DNA of 11,267 nt, taken from the NCBI GenBank assembly GCA_031551875.1, contig JAVBNA010000002.1, positions 1 through 11,267 on the forward strand. Reading direction: 5' to 3'. Made by a program: the position numbers and the translations under genes. The notes under the pieces were generated by a model. The model saw nothing but the letters and a program-made list of their open reading frames with translations, searched no databases and was not told the origin of the DNA. The stretch is from JAVBNA01 sp031551875 (GTDB taxonomy: Bacteria; Bacillota; Clostridia; Oscillospirales; Acutalibacteraceae). Below, piece after piece: positions 5,862-11,267 of this stretch. How positions within the stretch are numbered: position 1 is the first letter of the stretch; every line of letters begins with the position of its first letter.

Positions 5862-6880
5862 TCCACTTTCATAAGGTATTTGCCTACGGCCGGCAGCAGA
5901 ACATTGACGCTGTCCACAACGTCCTCAAATATTTGGGGCGTCAGCGACTGTGCGCCGTCGCATAAAGCATGCGCAGGGTCGTTGTGCACTTCTATGATCA
6001 GCCCGTCCGCGCCTGCGGCCGCAGCGGCCAGTGACATTGGCTTGACCAGCCGAGAAATGCCCGTTGCATGGCTTGGATCCACCACAACCGGAAGGTGTGT
6101 GAGCTCTTTTAACAGAGGAATTGCGGACAGGTCGAGGGTATTTCTGGTGTAGGTTTCAAAGGTTCTGATCCCGCGCTCGCATAGAACCACGTTTTTGTTA
6201 CCGCCCGCCATGATGTATTCCGCGCTCATGAGCCATTCTTCAATCGTGTTTGCCAGGCCTCTTTTGAGTAGGATCGGCTTGTCGAGTTCGCCAAGCTCTT
6301 TGAGCAGCTCAAAGTTCTGCATGTTGCGGGCGCCCACCTGTATGATGTCGACGCTCTCAAACAACTCAATATGGCTCGCGTTCATGATTTCGGACACGAT
6401 CGGCATCCCGGTTTCTTTTTTCGCTTCCAGTAAAAGCTCCAGGCCCTCGGCGCGCAGTCCCTGAAACGCATAGGGCGAGGTTCGCGGCTTAAAGGCACCC
6501 CCTCTGAGCACGCACGCGCCCGCCGCTTTCACCTTTTCAGCAATCCCGCAGATCTGTTCACGGGATTCCACCGAGCATGGGCCGGCGATAACTGTGAAAT
6601 TTTTCCCGCCTATTTTCTGCCCCGAAACGTCGATGATGGTGTCATCCGGGTGGAATTTTCGGTTTGCGGCTTTAAAGGGTTCTTGGATACGCTTGACACT
6701 TTCGACGATGTCAACGGCCTTTACCATGTCAATGTCTACGACCGAGGTGTCTCCGACCAGGCCCAGAATGGTGGACTGCTCCCCCTTTACCAGGGCAGCC
6801 TTTACATTCTGCCCGTCAAACCATTTCAAAAGGTTGTTCAGCTGCTGCTGGTCATAGCTCGGCTTCAAGATGATTACCAT
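5858..6880 (-). CDS. aroF: 3-deoxy-D-arabino-heptulosonate 7-phosphate (DAHP) synthase, type I-beta with N-terminal ferredoxin-like domain
   Basis: The 340-residue product condenses phosphoenolpyruvate and erythrose 4-phosphate, the first step of aromatic amino-acid synthesis. The N-terminal ~65 residues (MVIILKPSYDQQQL...) form the ferredoxin-like regulatory domain found in Thermotoga-type enzymes, where it mediates feedback inhibition. The barrel follows, with AGPCSVES (99-106, metal-binding Cys), GGAFKPRTSPYAFQG (127-141), VDPSHATG (267-274, metal-binding His) and GLIIEVHNDP (293-302). I chose the ATG at 6880 because a strong GGGAGG lies about 8 bases upstream; the TTG eight codons earlier has no such site and overlaps the attenuator region. 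It is the first structural gene after the Phe attenuator and overlaps pheA by 4 bases. Which amino acid feeds back on the enzyme is not readable, but pairing with pheA and the leader points to Phe. Confidence 0.93.
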   Translation of the reverse strand: MVIILKPSYDQQQLNNLLKWFDGQNVKAALVKGEQSTILGLVGDTSVVDIDMVKAVDIVESVKRIQEPFKAANRKFHPDDTIIDVSGQKIGGKNFTVIAGPCSVESREQICGIAEKVKAAGACVLRGGAFKPRTSPYAFQGLRAEGLELLLEAKKETGMPIVSEIMNASHIELFESVDIIQVGARNMQNFELLKELGELDKPILLKRGLANTIEEWLMSAEYIMAGGNKNVVLCERGIRTFETYTRNTLDLSAIPLLKELTHLPVVVDPSHATGISRLVKPMSLAAAAAGADGLIIEVHNDPAHALCDGAQSLTPQIFEDVVDSVNVLLPAVGKYLMKVE

Positions 6881-6902
6881 ACAAGTTTCCTCCCAAAAAT
6901 AC

Positions 6903-6939
6903 AAAATTAAAATCCCGCAGTGAATTTCACTGCGGGATT
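6903..6939 (-). terminator. Attenuator terminator (3:4 hairpin) in front of the DAHP synthase gene
   Basis: AATCCCGCAGTG and CACTGCGGGATT form a perfect 12-bp stem (arms 6928-6939 and 6911-6922) with a 5-base loop, followed on the - strand by TTAATTTT (6903-6910). It sits between a Phe-rich leader peptide and the first enzyme gene, 23 bases before the ATG. Unless read through, it would prevent operon expression, which is the position of an attenuator rather than an end-of-gene terminator. Confidence 0.85.
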
Positions 6940-7032
6940 AAGCAACATATGTTAAACTCAATCTTACAAAACAGCGAAACTCAAAGTAGCCTTGCCAAAC
7001 ATAAAGGCAAAGCTGCTAAAAAAGAATTTCGC
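6922..7032 (-). promoter_or_regulatory. Competing leader RNA structures (1:2 anti-antiterminator and 2:3 antiterminator)
   Basis: Segment 1 (GCGAAATTC, 7024-7032, plus AGCAGCTTTGCC, 7006-7017) pairs with segment 2 (GGCAAGGCTACT, 6985-6996, plus GAGTTTCGC, 6974-6982). Segment 2, as GAGTTTCGCTGT (6971-6982), can instead pair over 12 bp, three of them G-U, with GCAGTGAAATTC (6922-6933). That stretch is the 5' arm and loop of the terminator (with the first base of its 3' arm), so the two pairings exclude each other. Segments 1 and 3 share the core GAAATTC, as expected when both compete for segment 2. The Phe codons lie in and just after segment 1 and the leader stop codon just after segment 2, the classical attenuator order. 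Confidence 0.7.
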
Positions 7033-7059
7033 GGCACATGTAAGGTTTTGTTTTTTCAT
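6964..7059 (-). CDS. Phenylalanine-rich leader peptide of the aroF-pheA operon (pheL-like)
   Basis: A 31-codon frame, ATG at 7059 to TAA at 6964-6966, starts MKKQNLTCAAK and then reads FFFSSFAFMFG; it has seven Phe in total, six of them within ten codons (12-21). It is too short and biased for an enzyme and lies between a good promoter and an attenuator hairpin in front of Phe biosynthesis genes, so it should act as a sensor of charged tRNA-Phe. Three Phe codons (12-14, 7018-7026) fall on RNA segment 1: a stalled ribosome would free segment 2 to form the antiterminator. A ribosome reaching the stop codon would cover segment 2 and allow termination. The ribosome binding site is weak (GGAAA, 11 bases before the ATG). 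An in-frame TAG eight codons upstream limits the frame. It resembles enterobacterial pheL in logic; homology is not claimed. Confidence 0.8.
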   Translation of the reverse strand: MKKQNLTCAAKFFFSSFAFMFGKATLSFAVL

Positions 7060-7096
7060 GATTGACACGTTTCCATTCTATGAGTAGATTAGAAGA

Positions 7097-7125
7097 ATCA
7101 TAGCACAAATCATAGTAAAAGTAAA
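7097..7125 (-). promoter_or_regulatory. Promoter of the Phe operon
   Basis: TTTACT (7120-7125) and TATGAT (7097-7102) are 17 bases apart on the - strand. Transcription would start near 7090, about 31 bases before the leader-peptide ATG, so the whole attenuator would be transcribed. Confidence 0.6.
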
Positions 7126-7140
7126 GTGCTTTTTTTAGAA

Positions 7141-7177
7141 CACCGGCTGCCCGCCCGATTTAGACGGGCAACCGGCG
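7141..7177 (-). terminator. Strong GC hairpin after the GH3 gene
   Basis: CACCGGCTGCCCGCCC (7141-7156) and AGACGGGCAACCGGCG (7162-7177) form a 16-bp stem, with G-U pairs when read on the - strand, around a 5-base loop. It begins 47 bases after the GH3 stop and ends 16 bases before the -35 of the Phe promoter. The - strand tail is only TTCT followed by A's, so intrinsic termination is uncertain. A second small inverted repeat, GCTTTT-CGT-AAAAGC (7180-7194), precedes it. Confidence 0.5.
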
Positions 7178-7224
7178 CAGCTTTTCGTAAAAGCCGATTG
7201 TTTTAAAGGAAAAGTCTTTGCTTA

Positions 7225-10131
7225 TTATGCCAAAGTCATTTCCATGATGATGGTGACGTCACCAACGTTGACGCTGCCGTCAGCGTTCACGTCAGCCGCT
7301 TCGAGCTGTCTCGCGGTGAGGGTTCTGCTGCCCGCAAGGTACTGAAGAAGCATGACAACGTCAGTCACATCCACAACACCGTCGCAATTGACGTCGCCGG
7401 GAATCGTGATTGCAGCAACGATCGCGTCGGCGAAACGAGCCATCGTGGCATTGAGGTCGCCGTCAGTCGCCGGACGATCCATGGCGAAGGTCACCTTGGA
7501 GGCGTCGAACTTAGCGCCGTTCACGGCTTCGAACACTGCGTAACCGGCAACCGCGCCAGCTGTGCAGCCTGCGCCGTTGGAGGTCGTCAGCGTGAACTGG
7601 TCGCCATCGTTGACGAGCAGGAAGCCGTTCGCAGCGGTCATGGAAACGAGTTTAAGCTCTGCCTTGTTGTAGTAGACCGACGCGGTCACACCGGCCGGGC
7701 CATACTTGTAGGGCAGCAGTTCGATCGGGACGGTGACCGTCTCGCCGAGCTCGTATTCCTTGATTTCGCTGAAGCCAAGGTATTTCTGGGTACGCTCGTC
7801 AGCGATTCTGCCGCTGTAGTTCAGGCCGAAACCGAACTGATAGACGTTATTGTCGCTGTCGACATAAGGCGTAGTATCCGGAACGTCCTCATTGGACATT
7901 TCGACCAGATCCATGCTTCTCGGCCAGGTGGAGGACAGCATACCGGAGGGCTCATAGATACCGGTGATGACTTCCATGTAAGCGGTGTCGGAACCCTGGC
8001 AGCTGGCGATGATCGCGTCCACATAGGGCTCGAATTCCGCACAGATGGTGGGGGTTCTGTAGTCGAGGATCGCGATGACCGGCTTGTTGCCCATCAGCTC
8101 TCTGGTCTCCATGATCATGTCAAGAGTAGACTGCATACCGGGATTGGTATAGCCGATGTTCGCGCGGTTTTCCTTGTAGTCGCCGATCAGCGGATTGGGA
8201 ATTTCCCAAGCCATGACGCGGCTTCCATCTTCATGATACCAGTAGCCGCCGATGGAGACCTTGCGTCCGACGGTCTTGGTGTAGGGCGCGAACTGGACGC
8301 TCTGCGCTCTGCCGGCGGTGCCGTTGCCGTTCGACGGGCCGGTGAACTTAACAATGGCGAAATCGGCTTGCGCCGCCGCCGCCTGCTTGTCCGCAAGAGC
8401 CATGGCGTCATTACCGGCAGCCATAATCGTGCTGGGCACTGTGTAGTAGCGGGAAAGAACTGTTCTGTTGAGACCCCAAGAGGTGCCCACCTGTGCGGTG
8501 TAAGCAACTTTGGTCTTGTTAGTGCCCAAGGGCAGGATGTTGTTATGGTTTTTCAGCATAACAATGGACGCCTCATGTGCCTGATAGCCCAACTTAACCA
8601 GCTCGGAGTTACCGACTGTCGCTTTCGCCCAATCGGGATCGGTGTAGGGATCTTCAAACAGGCCGAGCTTGAAGAGGGTTTTGAGGGAATGTCCTGCTCT
8701 GTTGTCCACGAGGGCATCCATGTAGGCCTGGCCGTACGCGGGAATACCCATGGCAGCGGAACCGGTGATGCCCAGATTGTAGGCGTTTAACATCTCGGAG
8801 AAAGTGCCGTAGCCGCCGAGCTGATCCATGCCGGCCACCCAGGAAATGAGAATACGGCCAGCAGTAGTGATGCCCATGGCGTTGGTGACGCCGAAGCCGC
8901 TTCCATAAACACCCCAGTCAGAGGTGATCATGCCGTCCCAACCCTTCTCCTCACGGAGAATGCCGGTCATGATGTAACGGTTGAACGCGCCGCCGACGGC
9001 GGAGAAACGCATATCGCCGGCACCAAACAAGCCGTAGGCGGCATTGTTGGTGGGCATGGAGTACTGTGTCATAACGGCGTTGACCTGCTTAACAGAGTCT
9101 TTGGGCTGCGTTCCGATGCCGCCCGCCGCGCACATGGCCTCGGTCATCTTGCGCCATCCGTTGGCCGGATAGACTGACCAAGCACCCATTTCGGTATGGC
9201 CTTCGTAGCCGAACTCGCCCGAGCCTGTGCCGAGCATATGTTTCGCCATGGCGGAGACAGAGCCTCTGCCCCAGCCAGCCGGGAGACCGTAGCCTTCATA
9301 AGACGCATTCGCGGTCTGCATGCCTTCGACTTCCGCCTGAACCAGATCTATAAGCAGATCATAATCCTCAGACACGGCGCCGGTGTTGCGGCTCCAGCGG
9401 GGATCTGTGGTCTGGTCATAGAGCGGGCCAAGTTCCTGGAATACTTGCTGGGTGATGTATTCGGTCGCTTTGGTTGCGCCGAATTTTTTATGCCATTCCG
9501 TGCTGAAGGTGTTGGACAGCGCGGAGGTGTTCGGCCAGCGGGAGACAGAATCATCGGGCCAGTCTTCGATTGGTTCGTCATCACCATGATCGATGCCGCC
9601 CGGGTCGCTTGCGCCGGTATGGCGCGGGTCGGTACTGAACGCGAAAGGAATGCCATAGGTTGTGGCTTCACAGTTCTTCTGGAGTCCGTTACCGTTTGCA
9701 CCATCGGCCATATTGCCCTTAGTGGTAACGCTGTCTGCGCTTCTCTGCACAGCCTGACGGAAACCCTGGGTGTAGTTCGAGGTGGATCCGCCATGGGACA
9801 TCAGAGCGAGCTTCGAGTTGGTATCCATGAGCGAAAGCAGGTTCGCGACACGGGTATCGACGTCATTGCGCCAGTCCTCGTAGGCATCAAGTCTGCCGTT
9901 TTTATTCAGGTCTTTAAAATAGTTGCCGGAAGTTGCATCGAAACGGATGCTGACGCCGGAGTCCACGTGATACTTCAGTACAAGACCGTTCGGGTTTGTT
10001 ACGCTTCTTACGCCGGAATAGTTTGCCCAGTCAGCCGGAGCCGCCGATGCCGAGACAGCGCCAAAGCTGCCGCCCAAAAGGGCCATAGCGCACAACATGG
10101 CTACGAATCTTTTCAAATTTCCCTTTTTCAC
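7225..10131 (-). CDS. Secreted GH3 glycoside hydrolase (beta-glucosidase-like) with cohesin-like module and type I dockerin
   Basis: The 968-residue product starts at GTG 10131, which has AGGAGG 7 bases upstream and begins directly with a signal peptide (VKKGNLKRFVAMLCAMALL, cleavage near ASA|AP, residue 30). An earlier in-frame ATG at 10260 would bury the signal under 43 extra residues. An acidic loop DLNKNGRLDAYED (74-86) precedes the GH3 N-terminal barrel (about 60-500), which has KH (297-298) and the nucleophile motif MITSDWG with Asp405. The GH3 C-terminal domain spans about 520-772. Residues 785-905 look like a cohesin-type beta-sandwich. Residues 912-968 are a dockerin with two Ca-binding repeats, GDVNCDGVVDVTD and ADVNADGSVNVGD. 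It probably hydrolyses beta-linked oligosaccharides outside the cell, docked to a scaffold or the surface. It is a single-gene transcript. Exact sugar specificity is unknown; the FnIII domain common in GH3 enzymes was not recognised. Confidence 0.88.
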   Translation of the reverse strand: MKKGNLKRFVAMLCAMALLGGSFGAVSASAAPADWANYSGVRSVTNPNGLVLKYHVDSGVSIRFDATSGNYFKDLNKNGRLDAYEDWRNDVDTRVANLLSLMDTNSKLALMSHGGSTSNYTQGFRQAVQRSADSVTTKGNMADGANGNGLQKNCEATTYGIPFAFSTDPRHTGASDPGGIDHGDDEPIEDWPDDSVSRWPNTSALSNTFSTEWHKKFGATKATEYITQQVFQELGPLYDQTTDPRWSRNTGAVSEDYDLLIDLVQAEVEGMQTANASYEGYGLPAGWGRGSVSAMAKHMLGTGSGEFGYEGHTEMGAWSVYPANGWRKMTEAMCAAGGIGTQPKDSVKQVNAVMTQYSMPTNNAAYGLFGAGDMRFSAVGGAFNRYIMTGILREEKGWDGMITSDWGVYGSGFGVTNAMGITTAGRILISWVAGMDQLGGYGTFSEMLNAYNLGITGSAAMGIPAYGQAYMDALVDNRAGHSLKTLFKLGLFEDPYTDPDWAKATVGNSELVKLGYQAHEASIVMLKNHNNILPLGTNKTKVAYTAQVGTSWGLNRTVLSRYYTVPSTIMAAGNDAMALADKQAAAAQADFAIVKFTGPSNGNGTAGRAQSVQFAPYTKTVGRKVSIGGYWYHEDGSRVMAWEIPNPLIGDYKENRANIGYTNPGMQSTLDMIMETRELMGNKPVIAILDYRTPTICAEFEPYVDAIIASCQGSDTAYMEVITGIYEPSGMLSSTWPRSMDLVEMSNEDVPDTTPYVDSDNNVYQFGFGLNYSGRIADERTQKYLGFSEIKEYELGETVTVPIELLPYKYGPAGVTASVYYNKAELKLVSMTAANGFLLVNDGDQFTLTTSNGAGCTAGAVAGYAVFEAVNGAKFDASKVTFAMDRPATDGDLNATMARFADAIVAAITIPGDVNCDGVVDVTDVVMLLQYLAGSRTLTARQLEAADVNADGSVNVGDVTIIMEMTLA

Positions 10132-10280
10132 CTGTATTCCTCCTATAACATACATTTTGTTTCCCTTTTTTTCTTTTCCCGTCATGTGAAAAGTTCTAAA
10201 AAATCCATCTTCGCTCAGATGAATGAAGAATATTGTTTCCCCTCCTTTTGTTCCGCGCATGACCGCAGTTCTTTATGTCA

Positions 10281-10309
10281 ATTGTAACAAATAATTCATT
10301 TGTATTCAA
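10281..10309 (-). promoter_or_regulatory. Promoter of the GH3 gene
   Basis: TTGAAT (10304-10309) and TACAAT (10281-10286) are 17 bases apart on the - strand. Transcription would start near 10274, giving a leader of about 140 bases before the GTG start. The leader contains an AGGAGGGG sequence near 10240 with no ATG, GTG or TTG at the right distance, and a CTTTTC/GAAAAG inverted repeat near 10170-10190. Confidence 0.65.
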
Positions 10310-10324
10310 TCTTTTTGTATAAGT

Positions 10325-10361
10325 GGGCAATAATATTGTTTAAACGGGCAAAAATGTTATT
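10325..10361 (-). promoter_or_regulatory. Two 16-bp direct repeats 21 bp apart upstream of the GH3 promoter (possible activator site)
   Basis: GGGCAATAATATTGTT (10325-10340) and GGGCAAAAATGTTATT (10346-10361) agree at 13 of 16 positions, and their starts are exactly 21 bases, two helical turns, apart. The nearest copy is 15 bases upstream of the GH3 -35 box. Direct repeats with this spacing are the usual binding site layout of AraC/XylS-type activators, common regulators of glycan-use genes in Firmicutes. No such regulator gene is in the window. Confidence 0.45.
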
Positions 10362-10374
10362 TTTTCCCATTTTG

Positions 10375-10390
10375 CGTTAATTCTTTAACG
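10375..10390. repeat. Small palindrome between the GH3 promoter and the IS630 transposase
   Basis: CGTTAA (10375-10380) and TTAACG (10385-10390) flank TTCT. It could be an operator half-site or part of the insertion sequence end. The IS630 end itself should lie between about 10362 and 10405, but I could not fix it without the other end. Confidence 0.3.
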
Positions 10391-10405
10391 TTTTTATATA
10401 GTTAA

Positions 10406-10945
10406 TCAACTTATGAATGCGCCAATAATTGCATCATCAAAAGATTCAAAACAGCGTAAGATTTCCCTAAGTTTGCGTTTTAGCCAAGCCCATTTTTTCT
10501 CGATAGGATTAAGGTCGGGCGAATAAGGCGGTAGAAATAAAACCTTGCATCCATAGGACTCCGCCAAATCCGGCAAAACAGATTTTTTGTGAAAGGTTGC
10601 GTTATCAAGAACGATGACGCTCCCCGGCTTGACCTCTTTTAGTAAACAGTTTTCAAACCAAAACTCAAACAAAATGCTGTCGGTAGTGCCATCATATTCC
10701 ATTGGCGCTATCCATTTTCCCTGACAAATTCCAGCAGCGATATTCGTGCGTTTGAATTTTTTGCCACTGATTTTTGTAAGGACTTTTTGCCCTCGCGGAG
10801 CATAGGCGTATTCTCTGTACAGAAAGCGGTCTATTCCGCATTCATCAACGTATACAAGGCGTTCCGACGGAATAGCTTTCAACCCCTCTACAAAAGACTG
10901 TCGAAAACTTTCGTTAATCTCCTTGTATAGTGTAGTTTTTTTTAC
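10406..10945 (-). CDS. IS630-family transposase, catalytic part (orfB, reached by frameshift)
   Basis: This frame holds the DDE catalytic domain: VYVDECGID (first Asp), IVLDNATFHK (second Asp) and PPYSPDLNPIEKKWAWLK (third acidic residue, Glu in the PIEKKW motif). The open frame begins just before a run of eight A's (+ strand T's 10936-10943) and continues ...LYKEINESFRQSFVEGLKAIPSERLVYVDE without a ribosome binding site or ATG. It is therefore most likely joined to orfA by slippage rather than started independently; a TTG at 10882 is a poor start. It ends at TGA (10406-10408). Joined with orfA the protein would be about 280 residues, within the family's normal range, and all catalytic residues are present. 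Confidence 0.75.
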   Translation of the reverse strand, partial: VKKTTLYKEINESFRQSFVEGLKAIPSERLVYVDECGIDRFLYREYAYAPRGQKVLTKISGKKFKRTNIAAGICQGKWIAPMEYDGTTDSILFEFWFENCLLKEVKPGSVIVLDNATFHKKSVLPDLAESYGCKVLFLPPYSPDLNPIEKKWAWLKRKLREILRCFESFDDAIIGAFIS

Positions 10946-11249
10946 GCGACATTTTTAATCGGCGGAGCGCTTTAAATATTGCGTTGTGCGAGCAGTCAAA
11001 TTCCTTTGCTATTTCTTTCAAATAAGCATCCGGATGTTGCTCTAAATATTCCTTTAGACGCACAGGGTCTATCTTTTTCCACGGGTGAACACCCTTTTGT
11101 GTCTCAAGATTGCCCGTTTCATTCAACCGCGATTTCCACCTCTGAAGGGTGGATGGGTTTACTTTGAATATCTCGGCTGTTTCTTTTCTTGTGTGTCCTT
11201 CGCCCCAATACTCAAGTGCTCGGCGGCGATATTCTTTATCATATATCAT
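10914..11249 (-). CDS. IS630-family transposase, N-terminal DNA-binding part (orfA)
   Basis: The 111-residue frame (MIYDKEYRRRALEYW...) holds two helix-turn-helix units: HTRKETAEIFKVNPSTLQRW (about 19-38), and a second near 75-97 (YLKEIAKEFDCSHNAIFKALRRL). It also contains a winged linker 'GVHPWKKIDPVRL', as in the paired-like domain of IS630/Tc1 elements that binds the inverted repeats. It ends in ...KKNYTIQGD at a TAA shortly after the A8 run. The catalytic domain continues in another frame, a net +1 (or -2) shift. The ATG at 11249 has no Shine-Dalgarno; a TATAAT lies only 6 bases upstream (11256-11261), which would give a leaderless or nearly leaderless transcript. Confidence 0.75.
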   Translation of the reverse strand: MIYDKEYRRRALEYWGEGHTRKETAEIFKVNPSTLQRWKSRLNETGNLETQKGVHPWKKIDPVRLKEYLEQHPDAYLKEIAKEFDCSHNAIFKALRRLKMSRKKNYTIQGD

Positions 11250-11267
11250 GAAAATATTATATCATTT

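Larger units (their letters stand above)
10406..11267 (-). mobile_element. IS630-family insertion sequence, upstream end beyond the window
   Basis: The two transposase frames (10914-11249 and 10406 to about 10945) belong to one IS630/Tc1-mariner element. The coding part is complete; the upstream inverted repeat probably lies past 11267 and the downstream end just left of 10406. IS630 elements insert at TA dinucleotides; several TA steps near 10396-10405 are candidates. The insertion lies upstream of the GH3 promoter and does not appear to break a gene. Confidence 0.75.

Noticed and set aside
6903..7125. T-box riboswitch in front of the Phe operon
   Set aside because: I looked for the conserved T-box sequence and its antiterminator before the terminator and found none; the Phe-rich leader peptide explains the terminator better.
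9196..10287. Long open frame on the + strand opposite the GH3 gene (363 codons)
   Set aside because: It lies antisense to a well supported enzyme with signal peptide, catalytic motifs and dockerin. Its translation has no recognisable domain, and it arises from the GC-rich codon bias of the real gene.
10406..10882. Independent orfB starting at TTG 10882
   Set aside because: The purine run before it touches the TTG with no spacing, and the homologous-looking sequence continues upstream to the A8 run, so frameshift fusion with orfA is the better explanation.
1..11267. CRISPR array, tRNA or rRNA genes
   Set aside because: No regularly spaced repeats, cloverleaf-like sequences or rRNA segments were seen on either strand by eye.

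Overview
The window looks like a piece of a clostridial (Firmicutes) genome, probably an anaerobic fibre degrader of the Oscillospiraceae/Ruminococcaceae type. The reasons are strong AGGAGG-type ribosome binding sites, several GTG/TTG starts, a secreted GH3 glycosidase ending in a type I dockerin, a PadR/DUF1048/MFS operon, and a beta-helix/InlB-repeat surface protein. This taxonomic call is inference from protein style. No rRNA, tRNA or CRISPR array was seen.

Layout. 1-203 (-) is the 5' part of an IS1-like transposase cut by the window edge, with its own promoter at 234-262. A + strand intrinsic terminator lies at 271-298, then a 155-base leader with a possible pseudoknot, then the only + strand gene, a secreted beta-helix surface protein (454-2346) with its terminator. 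Everything else is on the - strand. 4835 down to 2498 is an apparent operon: PadR regulator, two DUF1048 proteins and an MFS exporter, with a promoter and operator-like repeats in front. The second DUF1048 gene is interrupted by an in-frame amber codon before its expected C-terminus.

7125 down to 4980 is a phenylalanine biosynthesis operon: DAHP synthase (first step of the shikimate pathway) and prephenate dehydratase (Phe branch), overlapping by 4 bases. In front of it is what appears to be a complete ribosome-mediated attenuator: a promoter, a 31-codon leader peptide with 7 Phe codons, mutually exclusive 1:2, 2:3 and 3:4 RNA pairings, and a U-tailed terminator. This is the most interesting element here, because Firmicutes normally regulate such genes with T-boxes.

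10309 down to 7225 holds a large secreted GH3 enzyme with a cohesin-like module and a dockerin. Its promoter is preceded by two 16-bp direct repeats exactly 21 bp apart, a layout typical of AraC-type activator sites. The right edge (10406-11267) is an IS630-family transposase in two frames joined at a run of eight A's, its upstream end running off the window.

Functionally the segment is a patchwork of a housekeeping amino-acid operon with its control region, an exporter module with its own regulator, and two secreted or surface proteins, flanked on both sides by insertion sequences.
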